A stretch of DNA of 64,000 bases from Myxocyprinus asiaticus. Lineage: Eukaryota > Chordata > Actinopteri > Cypriniformes > Catostomidae. This document shows positions 43,500 through 56,305 of this stretch, piece by piece; the stretch's first letter is position 1, and the number at the start of each line of letters is the position of its first letter. Under the pieces are notes generated by a model, which was not told where the DNA came from, searched no databases, and was given only the letters and a program-made list of their open reading frames with translations. The stretch lies in the NCBI RefSeq assembly GCF_019703515.2, contig NC_059365.1, positions 37,560,001 through 37,624,000 of the forward strand. The letters run 5' to 3'. A program made the translations under genes and the position numbers.

Positions 43500-45700
43500 A
43501 GATGGAAAACAACAGCCATCGCGCGCGTACTGCAGCAGATTCTGAAATGCGCAAAGACGCAAGACCTCTAAGACGCGTTTACGATAACCTCAGTAAACAC
43601 TAACGGTAATCTTTAGTCCTGAACGAATAACAGAACAAGAAATTGAGTGTTTTCCGATACATTAAACCACTATCCTGTACTTACGGTAACTGGATACTAC
43701 CAAGATGAAATATTCCTAGATAGACTAATATACTCCAAAAGAAAAGAAAAAAGCAACACTTAGTTCATTTCCCAAAAGCGCAGTAAACAAATAAAGAAGA
43801 GTACATGACACACAGACTAAAAGAAATGTAATATATAAGCAAATGGAATATAATGATACGGATGTACAATACATGCATATATAAGTTTCAATAAACCCAA
43901 GCTAAGCCTCAGTGCCGATGTGTGTGTCACTATCATGTTTAGAGAAACGGGACAATCCCAAACTTACCTCCCAACGCTTGCTTCATTACAAAATTCATTA
44001 TGATGGCTTTTTATTCCTGCCTTCTTCAACCAAATGTTACATTCAGGTTAAGCTTTTCAAGTAGTCCTTTCACCAGATCTAAAATGTGAAACAGACAATT
44101 ACTTAAATGCAAAATAATAAAACTTTGTAGCTAAAATTAAGTCTTGTTGAAGAAAAACTATAATGACCGAATGGAATAAACATAATAATATGCGATCGAT
44201 ATGTACAGTAAATATCTACCAGCTCACAAAATGCAACATATGAAGGACAGTAAAGGTCAATATACGTTACATGCAGTTCAAACAAAGTGTGGAGTAAATA
44301 TAGTACTGTAGGATACCATAGTGGTTTACCAGCGCCTATACAGCCTAACCCCTCTACCAGCACAATAATGTTTATTCAGATAAATATTACAGACTCATTT
44401 CGGCTCTGGGACAAGAGTACACTGCGTACGTGTTAAGTAAATCTAAAATATTTTACCGTAACATTTGAGTGCAAGACGTACCTAACGTGTTTTTATGTTT
44501 ACTAATGTTGGAGTCTAAGAATTTAAATCGTATTTCTGCTTAAATTTAAAAGGATATTACGAGACAACACCTGGCTTTATTTGTGATCTCTTAATCTGTG
44601 TGTAAACTTTCCCTCATCCATCCAAATCCATCCAATAGGTCCGCGAGCTCCTCGCGTGTGCGCTTATACTCCAAATACAACCGAAACCTTTGCTGATGAA
44701 TGAATTCACCTTAGCGTTTAAAGTCTGGATTATTCTTGTGTTACATATCTAAAGTGGCCTCTGCTTATAGATATGTTCAGATAACCTCCCTTAATATTGA
44801 CTCAGTACGCGCCGAAAAAAAATCACTTCCTCGTTCACTGAGAGGCTCATTTCAGCACCATTGCTGGCGGACAGCTCGCGCTCTATCCCACCATAGAGCA
44901 AACCCCCAAACGTTCGCTTTACTCACACATAAAGGTCATAATTACCTGTACGGCGATTTCAAATGTCTCTAGAAGCTGATTAACTCCTCAGAATTGAAAG
45001 TTGAGCGACAATGGCACGGCGAGGCTTTAACTGCTCGTTCCTAACATCTCCGGTTTCTAGGCAAAAGAAGGACGTCCTTGTTGCTCTGGCAGTGGCAGAA
45101 AGGCAGTGTGAGTGTTGTCTGTGAGGGGAACTGCAGCTGCTCTCACTGAATCACATGGAGAGATCCCATCTGAAACGTCCCACGTTCGTAGCGATCAATT
45201 ATTTACGCTGCCGCGCGACCCTTTTCCCCAACTACACGGTAGCTTCTGCATGAGCGAGGTTGCTTTAGGTTGCTTTGGCGACCAATACGTTTTCCCGCTA
45301 TATGCTTTTACAATCCCATCACTATCCCAGTTGGGATGAGCTTATTTTTAGCGTCTTGCCTTGGGGTGCACAGGCAAAAGTCTTGCTGCATACAAATGTG
45401 ACATGCATGGAAGGTTAGGTATAGGCTACAGTGTAATGCATTCAGTGTCACAGTCTGATTGAACGATTAAACCCCGGGCTTCTCGCCTTCACCTCGATTC
45501 GTCCTTGGGTTTTTCAAAGAGGCATGAGGCTGTTTGTTGCCACTATGCACGCCTTTTCCCGACCAAGCACGATTTCAGGAATATGTTTACCCCGCGAGCG
45601 TGATGATGGCGGTGAAGTGGTACAGCTGGGCTTCGGCTTTCAATTAGCATGCAAAGCAACGTACAGTCGAGTGCACTCACCTCATCTGTTTAGTTACTAA
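43500..45700 (-). promoter_or_regulatory. CpG-richer patch, possible minus-strand promoter or 5' exons
   Basis: This is the only region outside transposons with clusters of CpG (for example CATCGCGCGCGTAC at 43,518, CCGCGAGCTCCTCGCG at 44,641, CTGCCGCGCGACCC at 45,208). On the minus strand several good splice-donor matches occur: ACAG/GTAATT with the cut at about 44,945, TAG/GTACGT at about 44,480 and GAG/GTAAGT at about 43,970. A transcription start between 45,000 and 45,300 reading toward lower coordinates would fit. No coding exon is visible, so this is a weak inference. Confidence 0.25.
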
Positions 45701-46002
45701 GAGAAAACTCCTTAGCCCTTAGCCCTTAATGATAACTTATAAACCTTTAAAGACAACCCTACAGTGAGCTCTGAGGTTGTTAATCTATGGTATATGCTTC
45801 TGTTGAAGCCAGCAGTTTGTGTTATTTCAACTTATTTTATTTTTTATTTTTTTAATTGTGTTTAATAGTGGAATTCCTGGTGAACAATTACACTTTCCAT
45901 CATACAGCAGAGAGAAATCCACCAATCAGAGAACCACAGGGAGAAACCAGTCCAGCAGTGACAGCATACTCCCATAAAGCCACAATCAAGTCAGTCTCCC
46001 TA

Positions 46003-46204
46003 CATTTACATTTATGCATTTGGCAGACACTTTTATCCAAAGCGACTTACAGTGCACTTATTACTGGGACAATCCCCCCGGAGCAACATGGAGTTAAGTG
46101 CCTTGCTCAATGACACAATGGTCGTGGCTGTGGGGATTGAACCGGCAACATTCTGCTTACCAGTTCTGTGCTTTAGCCCACTATGCCACCACCACTCCAT
46201 ACAC
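46003..46204 (+). mobile_element. SINE-like fish repeat insertion
   Basis: It begins ACATTTACATTTATGCATTT, continues GCAGACACTTTTATCCAAAG and AGTGCCTTGCTCAATGACAC, and ends near CCACTATGCCACCACCACTC. This block is widely dispersed in teleost genomes. GGGATTGAACCGGCAAC resembles a tRNA/SINE-type box, but the family class is not certain. Confidence 0.65.
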
Positions 46205-46477
46205 TCCCTACACCCTCAAACTACATATACTGTATATTTGTATATATCTGAATATTTATCAGTAAGCATAAAATATATTGTTCTATACTTATAATTGACA
46301 ACTTAATATCAATAGTTTTAGATATATTTCCACTGTTTTTTATTTGATTCATCATTCACAATGCTTCATGGAATTGTAGTTCGTACCCTTGTGAAAGTCA
46401 GTAAGTACACAGTCTTGTACATTTGTCTTTTTGTCCGATTTTCAAATACTTTTTTGTCTCAAATCAAAGATTGAAAT

Positions 46478-47480
46478 TGTCAAGAAAGCGAGAGCGAGAC
46501 AAAGGGACCCAAAAGCAAAGGAACAGTTCAAATGATGTATTTACAATATATGATCATGTTAACTGTGCTGGCAAAGACTGGAGAACCCAGCACCGGCTGC
46601 AGTAGAGGGAAGGAGTCTTGTGAATGAGTGTGAGCCGTAATCGCACAATGGGCAGATCTGTGAAGAGTGTGTTCGTAGACGAGTGTGTTCATTGTGGAAG
46701 TCAGGAGCAGATCCGTAGGAATCCTCAGTAGAAGCATAGTGATGTGTGGAGAATAACGGCCAGCAGATTTGAAGGTAATTACATTCCCGACACGTGGGCA
46801 GAGACGAGGAATCCTCCGATGAAGATTTGTGAGTGCAGAGAACAAGCGTGCAGCAAGCTGGAAGGTAACCACACTCCCGAGACACGGGCAGAGACAGCCA
46901 ACCAAACAGATACACAAGACAGGACCAACTAGGCAGAGAGAGTGAGGTGAGTTTCTTCACATCAAACAGCTTTCTTTAATGACAACACACAAACAATCAC
47001 TCCAGACTACATACATTCACTAAACTACATTCAACAATCCAGCAACGAACATGACACACGAGGGGATTAAAATAAGCAGGAACAAACAAGGGACAGGTGC
47101 CGCTCGCCAGCTGAAAGTTGGCATGATCAGCGTTCCCATGGAAACAATCAGGGTTCCCATGGAAATGCTGATTTTGCATGCCTAAGGCACCTGAAACACA
47201 TGAGGGAGAAACATAAACACGATTTGACCAAAACAAACAGAACATGGAGCATGAGTGTCCGGATCCCAACACAGATCGAAACTGAACCATACAGGAAATC
47301 AGGATCCAGACACTATGCTCCGGACATGACACAAGACTGACCGAAGAGCGCATGGTGGCAACTCACAACCGGACCCGTGCACTCACACAAAGAACGTACA
47401 CGAAACACAAGACATGGGATGATGATGTCATGGTCCCGTCAGATAAAAACCCAACCTGACAAGGTGACAGGATTGTGACA
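46478..47480 (-). mobile_element. Solo LTR, 1,003 bp, with 5-bp target duplication
   Basis: The insert starts TGTCAAG and ends GTGACA, and is flanked on both sides by GAAAT (46,473-46,477 and 47,481-47,485). Read on the minus strand it runs TGTCACAATCCTG to TTTCTTGACA. It has promoter-like 5' sequence, ATTAAA near 46,977 and a pyrimidine-rich 3' part, the usual LTR layout. Its interior contains a degenerate direct repeat of about 90 bases (GGGCAGAGAC at 46,797 and 46,889). No internal coding region is present, so the element was lost by recombination between LTRs. Gypsy-type origin is likely from length and 5-bp duplication. Confidence 0.82.
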
Positions 47481-47660
47481 GAAATGTTGTTTCACCTTGG
47501 TGATTGTTGGTTTGGTTCATGGTTAAGAACTTAATGGCTTAGAATAAAGTAATTGATAAAATCCCTATGGAAAAAATTTATGGGAAAAATATTTTCAGAA
47601 CCAAGTTTGGCTGAAAAAGTGAGCAGGCACTGTTGCGCTTTATTCGAAGTGTCGTTCCAA

Positions 47661-49067
47661 GTGAAAGTGAGCAAATTATTCCTTTTATGAAAGCCCTTAC
47701 ATGAGGCCGTTAGTGAAGGGTAAATGCGATGGAAGTAATTTAATAGTTTATGTTGTATTCAGTGTGGCGCGTATGTGCAATTCATTTTGAAAACTGAGGT
47801 AATTTATTATTTATGTTACCTGGAATTGAAATCTTTTTAAATGCAATGGGAAATAATCCTTACATTTTTATATGTCTTTACCAAGTGCCACAAAAAGAGT
47901 CAGAAAATGTATTCAATTCAACTTTTATAATTATAAGCAGGACATTTTCTGTTATATTCAAGGTATCAAGGTATCATTCCTATTAAAAAAAAAGTGGCAG
48001 TATAGCTATGCCTTCGAATAGGATGTTCCAAACGGACACACATGAGACAATAATGCTTCCTTGAGAGTGATCACTTTAATGGCTCTGCCTTTTAAAGTTA
48101 GTGCATGGGGTTTTCACTTTCTACTGGAATTCGGCCTTTGTCAATATTACTATTTTCTAGCTAATCATGTGATAAAGTCTCATTTGTTGTCTGAAGTGTT
48201 GGGGTGACAATCACATTGAAAGAGCAAAAAAATGCCCTGATTCACTCCCTCATTCACCCTATTAGTAGCTAATCTCTGTATAGCGATACAGTAGAAGCAA
48301 AGCTTTTCATTCAATTGATGTAAACCAAAGACAAGTAGTGAGGTGGGTGAAATCAGCTTCATCTAGTTATGACTAAAGAGTTTTAAAGTGAAGCATGGAC
48401 TAGTACATCAGTCATGCTTCATTCTATTCCTTGATGTGACAAGCAACAAAGAAAATCCTTTTGTTTATCTAATCATGTTGTATATGCAAATATAATATGC
48501 CAAGTGTTAAGTTGGCAGACATGTTTTTGAAATGTACATGTCTTTGAGATTATCTGTTGACACTGACAATTCCCTGCATTTTTTAGGTTCAACTTGATTG
48601 GGTAAAAGCCATATTGCAGCAGAATTTACAATAAACATCCAGAGTGGGTCATGTAGTGATATTTCATCTTTATGAATTGTCCATCCTCTCTACACTATGT
48701 ACTGCAATATTTTATAAAGCTTTGTATTCAGATCCACTCATTTGTACTGATGCCAGGAAAGAAAATGATTCACATATGGAGGAGTGAAGACTGGTAATAA
48801 CCTGGATTACAGTCCGCAGTGGGTGTCAGATTCCTTCTAAATTTCGAAGTTGACATTTTGAGACATTTCACCTCCCACCGCGCTGTTACAAACAGCAGTG
48901 AAAGAGATTTCAGCCTCAATCAGCGTTGTCGCCCACACAAGAACCTCACAACGCTAAACAATGCCTAAATACTTTACTTTCACCACAACAGCAAACATAA
49001 AAGAATTAATAAGATTGTTGTGGAGTTAACAATAATGATGAAGAAGCTAAGTATGTCAATGCCTGTA

Positions 49068-49133
<66 letters not shown>

Positions 49134-50218
49134 GAATTCTAAAAACCCTGCATCCTTAAATCTGTTCCTAAATTAGAAATGTATTCCTACATCTGCATGT
49201 TTATTATTTGTGTTGGCTCTTTCTCCCTCATTTCAATCTTAAAGTGTTAAAATGTAAAATGGCTTAAGGGTTGAATTAAGTACATTATCAAAACAGCCTA
49301 TCACACTTCAGCAGTCTTTGATTTCTTGTCTCTATTTGTTGGGCTATTCCTACCTTAAATTATAGATGGCTTATTAAAAACTATTATATTAGATTTACAA
49401 TCCAAACTGTCTGTCATTGTCATCAATCCAATGAGACATAGTATACAAGTGGGCCGATGGAAGTAGCCTGAAATTTGCTCAATCTATTTGAAACTAGTTG
49501 TCAAATTTTACAAAAACTTTTTCAGACAGCTCTCAATTAATAAACTGTTTGGTCCAAGATTTTGCCCATAAATATTTTTAAATCTAATTCCTTTACATAA
49601 ATTCAACCAGTAACACTTTACATAAATGTTTCCTTTGTTAAGGGGTTTCTAAAGGGGTTATTTGTTGACTAATAAGTGATTTACAAATGCATTATAAATC
49701 ACTGATATGCAGTTATAACAATATGCATAAAAAGGGTAACTTTCATGCAATACTTGCCATATAGTGATCTATTTGACCTCACATGATATAAATGCTTAAT
49801 AAAACTTATTCAACATTAGTGACCTATGAAAATGTACCTTAATGTAAAGAAGCACTGTAAAGTATTTATAAAGTAATTTCTAACATTAGAAACCAACGTA
49901 CTTAAAGTTTAGTATGGTTTATGGTCATTAGGCTTTATTATATGATATACAGTATGCTGTGGATAAGTATGAGACTTGAAAGGCATTTTCGAAGAGGACT
50001 TTAGGTAACTAGGACTCGGTATAACTTAATTCTTTTGACATCGTGACAAGGAAAGTGACAACACAAGTGAGGCAAGACATTACAGTAATGAATATAAATA
50101 CAAAGCGAACTGTAGCAAAATTATATAATCCCTCCTATTAATCTCACTATAATAGTCTATTTTTGCTGCATTTTGACATAAATCTTTAATTACATAAATA
50201 TATAATGTGAAGCAAATA
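47661..50218. other. AT-rich non-coding stretch, no gene seen
   Basis: Apart from a TA microsatellite (49,071-49,130) only low-complexity AT-rich sequence and short frames are found. Confidence 0.45.
49071..49130. repeat. (TA)n microsatellite
   Basis: A perfect TA run of about 60 bases. Confidence 0.95.
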
Positions 50219-51388
50219 ATGTTGATCATCTCCAAACAATGCCACATGTCAAGATCTGGGTAGATTAGATAGTAAGCAAACAATCAGTTCTCATAGTCAA
50301 TGTGTTGAATGCAGGAGAAATGTGCAGGAGTTAAGACCTGAGCGACTTTGACAAGGGCCAAATTGTTATGGCCAGGCGAATGGGTCAGAGCATTTCTGAA
50401 ATGGTAAGGCTTGTGGGGTGCCCCCAGGCAGCAGTGGTAAGTACCTACCTACAGTGGTCTGAGGAGGGACAAAACACAAACCAGCAACAGGGTGTTTGGC
50501 GCCCAAGGCTCAACGATGCATGAGGGCAACAAAGGTTATCCCGTCTGGTCTGAATCAGCAGAAGGTCTACTGTGGCACAAGTCACTGAAAATTTGAATGA
50601 TGGTTACAGTAGGAATGTGTCACAATACAGAGTGCATCGCACCCTGCTGCGTATGGGACTTTGTATCCGCAGACCGGTCAGAGTGCCCATGATGACCCCA
50701 GTCTACCATCGAAAGTGCAGAAAATGGGCACACGTGCATCGGAACTGGACTTTGGAGCAGTGGAAGAAGGTCGCCTGGTCCGATGATTCCCATTTTCTTT
50801 TACATCACGTGGACAGCTGTGTACATGTGCGCTGTTTACCTGGGGTAGTGATGGCACCAGGATGCACTGTGAGAAGACGACAAGCCGGTGGAGGGAGTGT
50901 GATGCTCTGGGCAATGTTCTGCTGGGAAACCTGGGTCCGGCCATTCATGTTGGACGTCAATTTGACACGTGCCACCTACCTAAATATCATTGCAGACCAG
51001 GTACACCCCTTCACGGCAATGGTGTTCCCTGATGGCAGTGGCCTCTTTCAGCAGGATAATGTGCCCTGCCACACTGCACACATTGTTCGTGAATGGTTTG
51101 AGGAACATGATGAAGAGTTCAAGGTGTTGCCCTGGTGTCTAAATTCTCCAGATCTCAAATCTTATTGAGCATCTGTGGGATGTGCTGGACCAGCAAGTCT
51201 GATCCATGGAGGCTCCACCTCGCAACTTACAGGACTTGAAGGATCTGCTGCAAATGTCTTGGTGCCATATACCACACCTTCAGGGGTCTTGTAGAGTCTA
51301 TGCCTTGGAGGGTTGGCGCTGTTTTGGCGGCACGTGGAGGACCAACAGCATATTAGGCAGGTGGTCATAATGTTTTGGCTCATCAGTG
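50219..51388 (+). mobile_element. Tc1/mariner-type transposon, left terminal repeat missing
   Basis: The right terminal repeat GTGGTCATAATGTTTTGGCT ends at 51,388 before a TA, and the interior is a Tc1 transposase gene. At the left the match to the related fragment at 60,700-60,986 starts near 50,219 (TGATCATCTCC), so the terminal repeat itself and its TA are missing. The element is therefore truncated on the left by roughly 50 bases. Confidence 0.85.
50370..51218 (+). pseudogene. Tc1-like transposase, interrupted
   Basis: The enzyme cuts and pastes its own DNA. An N-terminal helix-turn-helix reading ([16 protein letters not shown]) begins near 50,370 and has stops near 50,520. The frame 50,572-51,168 is open for 198 codons with the catalytic WSDDSHF (first Asp), GGGSVMLW, and FQQDNVPCHTA (second Asp). 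A one-base insertion just after NSPDLK, near 51,155, shifts the frame and ends it at 51,168. The third acidic residue (IEHLWDVL) is readable only in the neighbouring frame. It is a clear but inactive member of the family. Confidence 0.92.
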
Positions 51389-52280
51389 TATATATATACC
51401 CACCAATAATCAGATATGGCCAAATTGTCCCCCCCAATAATTGATATCCTTGTTGCTGTTCTGTTGTATAATTGTCATTAAGTTGTTGCAGGAATAACAT
51501 AATGGTTTAAAAAAGTTGAATTATTAGCATGCTCTGTAGTCTAACACTGCTTGTCAATGTCATTTGAGATAGCCAATCAGATCGATGAAGGCGGGACTCA
51601 AGTTTAAGATGCTGAGCGGAACCTCATGGTTATTCGAGCACCGCGCATCAGCAAGCAGTTCATGTTAAGAGTGTCAGTGTCATGTAAGATGTCAGTATAT
51701 AACTAAACATGCCAAATTGTACCCCTGTTTTATGATTAAAATGTTGTACTAACCGTAAGTAATTTCCAAGGGTGCAAAGTATTCACCATTTGGCGAAATT
51801 CGCTGTTTTGAATTGAAAATATGTCACGTACAGTATGTGATTCATATGTCATTCGTAACTGTGAATGTTAAAACATTAACGGAGCCGTTTTCAACATGTC
51901 AGGCTTAAGATAAAGTGCAAATGTGTGTACATTGTAAAGGAACTGAATGAATTTGGTTATTTGGCAAGCTTTTGAAGGAACTTTTTAGAAAATTCACATT
52001 GTCTAAGAAAATGATTGATAAAGTAGAGCGTTATCACCCTCAGATTAGAACTGTGACTTGCAGCTTCAATTGAGTTTTTAGGTTGTGACAAGGACAGTGT
52101 CATATATTTTTAGTGCAAATTGTATTAGATAATAATTAACAATCAATTTAAGATTTTCTAGGTAATTTCTTTGTCTTTAATTAATTCTGAATTTTCCTAA
52201 GGGTCTTCTTTTATAAGAGACCATTTTATTTTGAGTATGTCCTTGTCAGGTCTGTGCTCAAAAAAATAAGCCACAGGTTA
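51389..52280. other. Non-coding stretch, no gene seen
   Basis: AT-rich sequence without long open frames or clear repeats. Confidence 0.45.
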
Positions 52281-52570
52281 AAGGAGTAGTTCACCTAAAA
52301 ATGGAAAATGTACTTTTACTCACTCATTTATTCACCCTTATGTTATTCAAACCCCATATGCTGTTACTTTTTCTTGGAACATAAAAATAGATATTTTAAG
52401 CAGCTCCATTCCATAGAATAGCAATTTATAGTGAGCAGGAACTGTCAAGCTCCATAAAGGACAAATACTAAAAATCGTTATTAAAGGTTCAGTATAAAGA
52501 CATCATGACAGTAGTCCATATGACTTGTGCACTATATTCCAATCTATCTGGGGTCATAGAAAAGTTGTAT
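52281..52570 (+). repeat. Cyprinid dispersed repeat, fullest copy in window
   Basis: It begins AAAGGAGTAGTTCACC, followed by TTCACCCTTATGTTATTC, GTCAAGCTCCATAAAGG, CAGTAGTCCATATGACTTG and ATTCCAATCTATCTGG. Partial copies occur at 13,010, 30,838, 31,800 and 37,685. Confidence 0.7.
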
Positions 52571-53919
52571 GTTGTTGTATGGACTACTTTAAAATTTTAA
52601 TTTTATTTATGCTTTTTTCCCTCTCTTTGGACCTTGGGGAACAATGAGGCACAACTTGAGGACAGTAAATAATTTTGTGTATTTTGTTTTTGCAAGCCAG
52701 CTGATGTCATGTCATTTTACAGATACTTCAGTGAAGAAAAGAAATTCAAATTACATTTGTCTTTTCTTTGATACAGCACAAAAAAGAAAGAAAAGATGAC
52801 TTAAATATGCAAATTGCTAGCAATGTAGACACAGTGTTTGTCTTGTACTGTGTAAACTTAAAAAACATATCATTTAAAACCAAAAATTAGAAAATTTTGG
52901 TCACATATAAAAAAACTTTAAAGCATTTAAAGCCTTTATTCAAAAAATTATTGCATTTATCGCATTTACTACTTTAAAGGACCGAGGACACCCGTGACCC
53001 CCCACCCCCAAAATGGATTAGCTGATTATTAGGTAATCAATATGAGTAGTATTTCGCTAAACCTCAGGCTGCATTGCCTTCATTTTTTAATCGCACCATA
53101 GACAATTAAGGCAACAGCCTGCATTTTAAATGTGTATTAACCAAATCCCAGCTTGCAAAATTGGCTAATTTGCAGAAACTGAGCCACCCACACATGGTAT
53201 TTTATAGCAGGTCTCTGCAGCTTTCAAAGAGAAAAAGAGAGATAGAGAGAGGCAGAAAAGACAAACATGTTTACAGGAGTTATGGATGTTCTGACTCACC
53301 GTACCAAGGAAACAACACAGAGCCTTGGTACTAATCTCTTATATAAATGCTCTAAATCTGAAGGTATTTGATCTTCTGAGTGTTTATCTGTGTTCTAAAT
53401 ATTAATGTGTGACTTCAGTGCAGTTTTGATGAACTGAATGTGTTAATATGCCGTGTGAGTGAAATAATGTGCAAGTACTGTAAATGTCAATAAATGTCAA
53501 AAAAAGCACCCAGAAAACAGGATATAACACAGACACACAAAGAGGCAAAGTATATACCAAGCAATTTGCTTGCTCCCGAATTGACCTGAATTACCCTTAG
53601 TATGCACAGTATACTCCATATGCACTTGTATTTGTTGTTATTTCTCTGTAATCAGCGTGCAGGTTTGCGATAATAACCGTGGGTAAGTGGACGCTGACAG
53701 ACCTGTGAATAGGATGATCTTAATTTTCCATCCCTCCTGGCTCCTTCTGTTTGCCCTGTGAGAGGACTGTTTTCCGATCTATACATTGTTCTCTGGAGTG
53801 AGAAATGGGTTAGAGAGTGTCAGTTTCCTGTTTCAGTCTATAAAACTGCTTTACCCCTAGGCATTGAGTGTTGATAAGACTGCTGTTTGATTATCACTTG
53901 TGAGACTGAATTTGTTTTC
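52571..53919. other. Non-coding stretch, no gene seen
   Basis: No open frame of note. A GA-rich run lies near 53,230-53,260. Confidence 0.45.
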
Positions 53920-54200
53920 ATTACAGCTGAAGTGTATAATGTCTGCGCCACTAGCATTATCATATGGAAAAATAATCATTTTCTTTTTCAGCAGTTTTCC
54001 CAAATACTTCACTAATCTTCCACTGAACAGATAGCCCCTGCCCAAACACACATCATCAGTTGAGCCAATGCTGCCGTGTTGGGCTGGATACTCAAACAAA
54101 CAGAGCTATGTTTGATAGTGCTGTAGAGCCACAGTGTTTACACATTTCAGGGAAATAAATCTAAAAAATGTCTTATAGTTTTTTCTGCATTGTTTTTTTT
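53920..54200 (+). repeat. Dispersed repeat, copy 2 (copy 1 at 39,950-40,330)
   Basis: CAGATAGCCCCTGCCC, GTGTTGGGCTGGATAC, CCACAGTGTTTACAC and TTTTTTCTGCAT occur in the order found in copy 1. Confidence 0.65.
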
Positions 54201-55387
54201 TTTTTTTGTAATAATTATTATTACATACAGCTTTAACTGCAGTTGGAAAAAAAAAAACCTTGGATCTGGAATCTAAACATTCCTCAAATCACATGATGTG
54301 GAGCAGAATCCTTAAGGTAAGATAATTACTGAATGGAAATCCCCATTGGTCACTTCCCATTGGATTCCAGGCATTTATGAAAGTTGGAGTGTTTGAAAGG
54401 TTTAATAAAAAATATCTTTAATTGTAAATGATCTTGTGTTCAATTACACACCCTTGAGTAAAATTTGATGGATGTAGTAAACAAACCTGCTCACATCCTT
54501 GAGGCTGAGATGACAATTATTTTGTTTAATGTGTTTATTCTGAACTATTGACTTGTATTCATCTTCAGGTTTGCATTATATCCAACTGTAATTTCAAGTG
54601 AAATAAAAATGTCTTTGTCTCTGGACAAAATTTTGTTTACGAAAAAAGGGAATTAGACACTACCTATCTTTGTAGTGTATTTATTTATTTTCAGTTTATC
54701 TATGTGGTATGCATGCATCAAAATGCTGTCAATATGTCATGTAGACATGGAATGGCATTCGCAACTTATTTTATTCTGTAATGACACATATTTCCAAGTA
54801 AAACAAAATTATACATGAGAAAAAAACAAAAATGTCAGACTGATCTCATTGTGAATTTGGCAAAAGCAGGTCAAAAGTTCTTCAGCTGAAATCGGTCTGT
54901 GCTTACCAAAATTCCAATCACTGCCCCTAGTGTCCGAAGACGGAAGTGTTTTTGAATGTACAGTATGGGCAAGTTAGCTCCAGTTTCTGGATGAAATGTC
55001 TTTGCTCTATTGCTCTTATTTTGTGGCTTACAGGATTAGACAGCTGTCCAGATGACATTGCTCAGTTATGCTGCTATCTTTTGGCTGAACAGCCTGTCTA
55101 AGTTTAGACCCTAATCTCTCTCGCTCTCTTCCATTCATAATGACTCATGACCCGGCCTTTCAGCCAATGATAGACCCAATTCAGAATGATTACAGGTCCT
55201 CACAGAGAATCAGGCTACCTATTTTCAGCAGGACAGCATGTTATGATCTTACAATCAGAGGTAACTTCCTCTTTCTCTGACTGTCTGAGAACAAGCCAGA
55301 ACTCATCATATTTCACATTCTGTCCTTACATACCAGCTCACACACTGGGTCTGTGCCAAAGCCTCATAGACGCTCTCCCAATGTGAA
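54201..55387. other. Non-coding stretch with a small repeat fragment
   Basis: 54,850-54,950 (GAAATCGGTCTGTGCTTAC, CACTGCCCCTAGTGTC) is the inverted relative of 23,150-23,210 (GTAAGCACAGACCGATTTC). No gene is seen. Confidence 0.5.
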
Positions 55388-55643
55388 GGCTGTTCCAAAA
55401 GGTAGGTATCTTCATTTTGCTGGCTTCTAAGATACCTCATTCTGGCCAACTTCTGAAGTATACTCGTATGTGTTCTTCCCTGGGTAGGCAATTCCAGAAT
55501 GCACTGCAAAGAGCTTGGTGGAAAAATATAAATCCAAATCACTCTCTTATGAGGCTCCATTTCAGTTAGGATGCTGCCATAGAAGACAGCTGCATATGTA
55601 GGCAAGAGACAGCAAGGCAGCTCACTAGGTTTTGGAACAGAAC
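55388..55643 (-). mobile_element. Inverted-repeat element with 'TTCCAAAAC' end, short copy
   Basis: Ends GGCTGTTCCAAAAGGTAGG and CTAGGTTTTGGAACAGAACC are complementary with a few mismatches and 256 bases apart. On the minus strand it matches the beginnings of 22,447 and 25,314. This short form looks like a MITE-type deletion derivative. Confidence 0.7.
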
Positions 55644-56305
55644 CACTGTTAGATGTTCTCACTGCACAAACTGGACACACCTTACTTTAAACCCTTTGTT
55701 ATGAACTGAAACAACTCTGTGTTATTTTTATTTGATGGAGGCAAATACACAACAGATTTCTTTGTGGTGCTTGGCTGCTTGCTAAGTCAAGTATCACTAC
55801 CTATTGGCCTTTTCCTACTGGTCTTACTTGAACAACCCCCTAACCCAAGAATTAAACCTGCCCTGTCCGTGCTACAGACATGAAGGATACCTCAAATTGT
55901 GTGGCTTGTTGAGGAGAGGCATGCAATTACTGTTCCAATGATTTAGGACTTGCAGTGTTCACCTGGCGGGTGATAAAATGGGTGAAAAAAAAATAGACTT
56001 ACATTGAAGGAATGATCAGAGTGAAACTCAGAAACCAGAATATTATAAAAACTTGGAGGTGGGCATTTTTGATTTGGGCCAGAAAGCAACCAAACAGCAA
56101 CGCGCTCGTAATGACAGAACTCACAAAAACCACTCAGAACAACTCAGCAACCACATAGCAACGCCCTAGCATTATGGCAGCGACTTTTGAACAGAACCTG
56201 ATTTAATAACAAATTACGTGACTGTGGAGACCTTTTTGCTAAAGTATATTACGTAGCTCCTTACATATATCCCGGCAGTTGTGAGGTGAAATGTCTACTG
56301 TGTGG

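Larger units (their letters stand above)
45725..47660 (+). repeat. Long dispersed repeat, copy B, split by two insertions
   Basis: Segments 45,725-46,002, 46,205-46,477 and 47,481-47,660 align in order and orientation with copy A at 33,790-34,620. Copy A has nothing at the two break points, so 46,003-46,204 and 46,478-47,480 arrived later. Confidence 0.75.

Noticed and set aside
46528..46960. Two minus-strand open frames of about 130 codons
   Set aside because: They lie inside the solo LTR, overlap each other in different frames and have no protein features.
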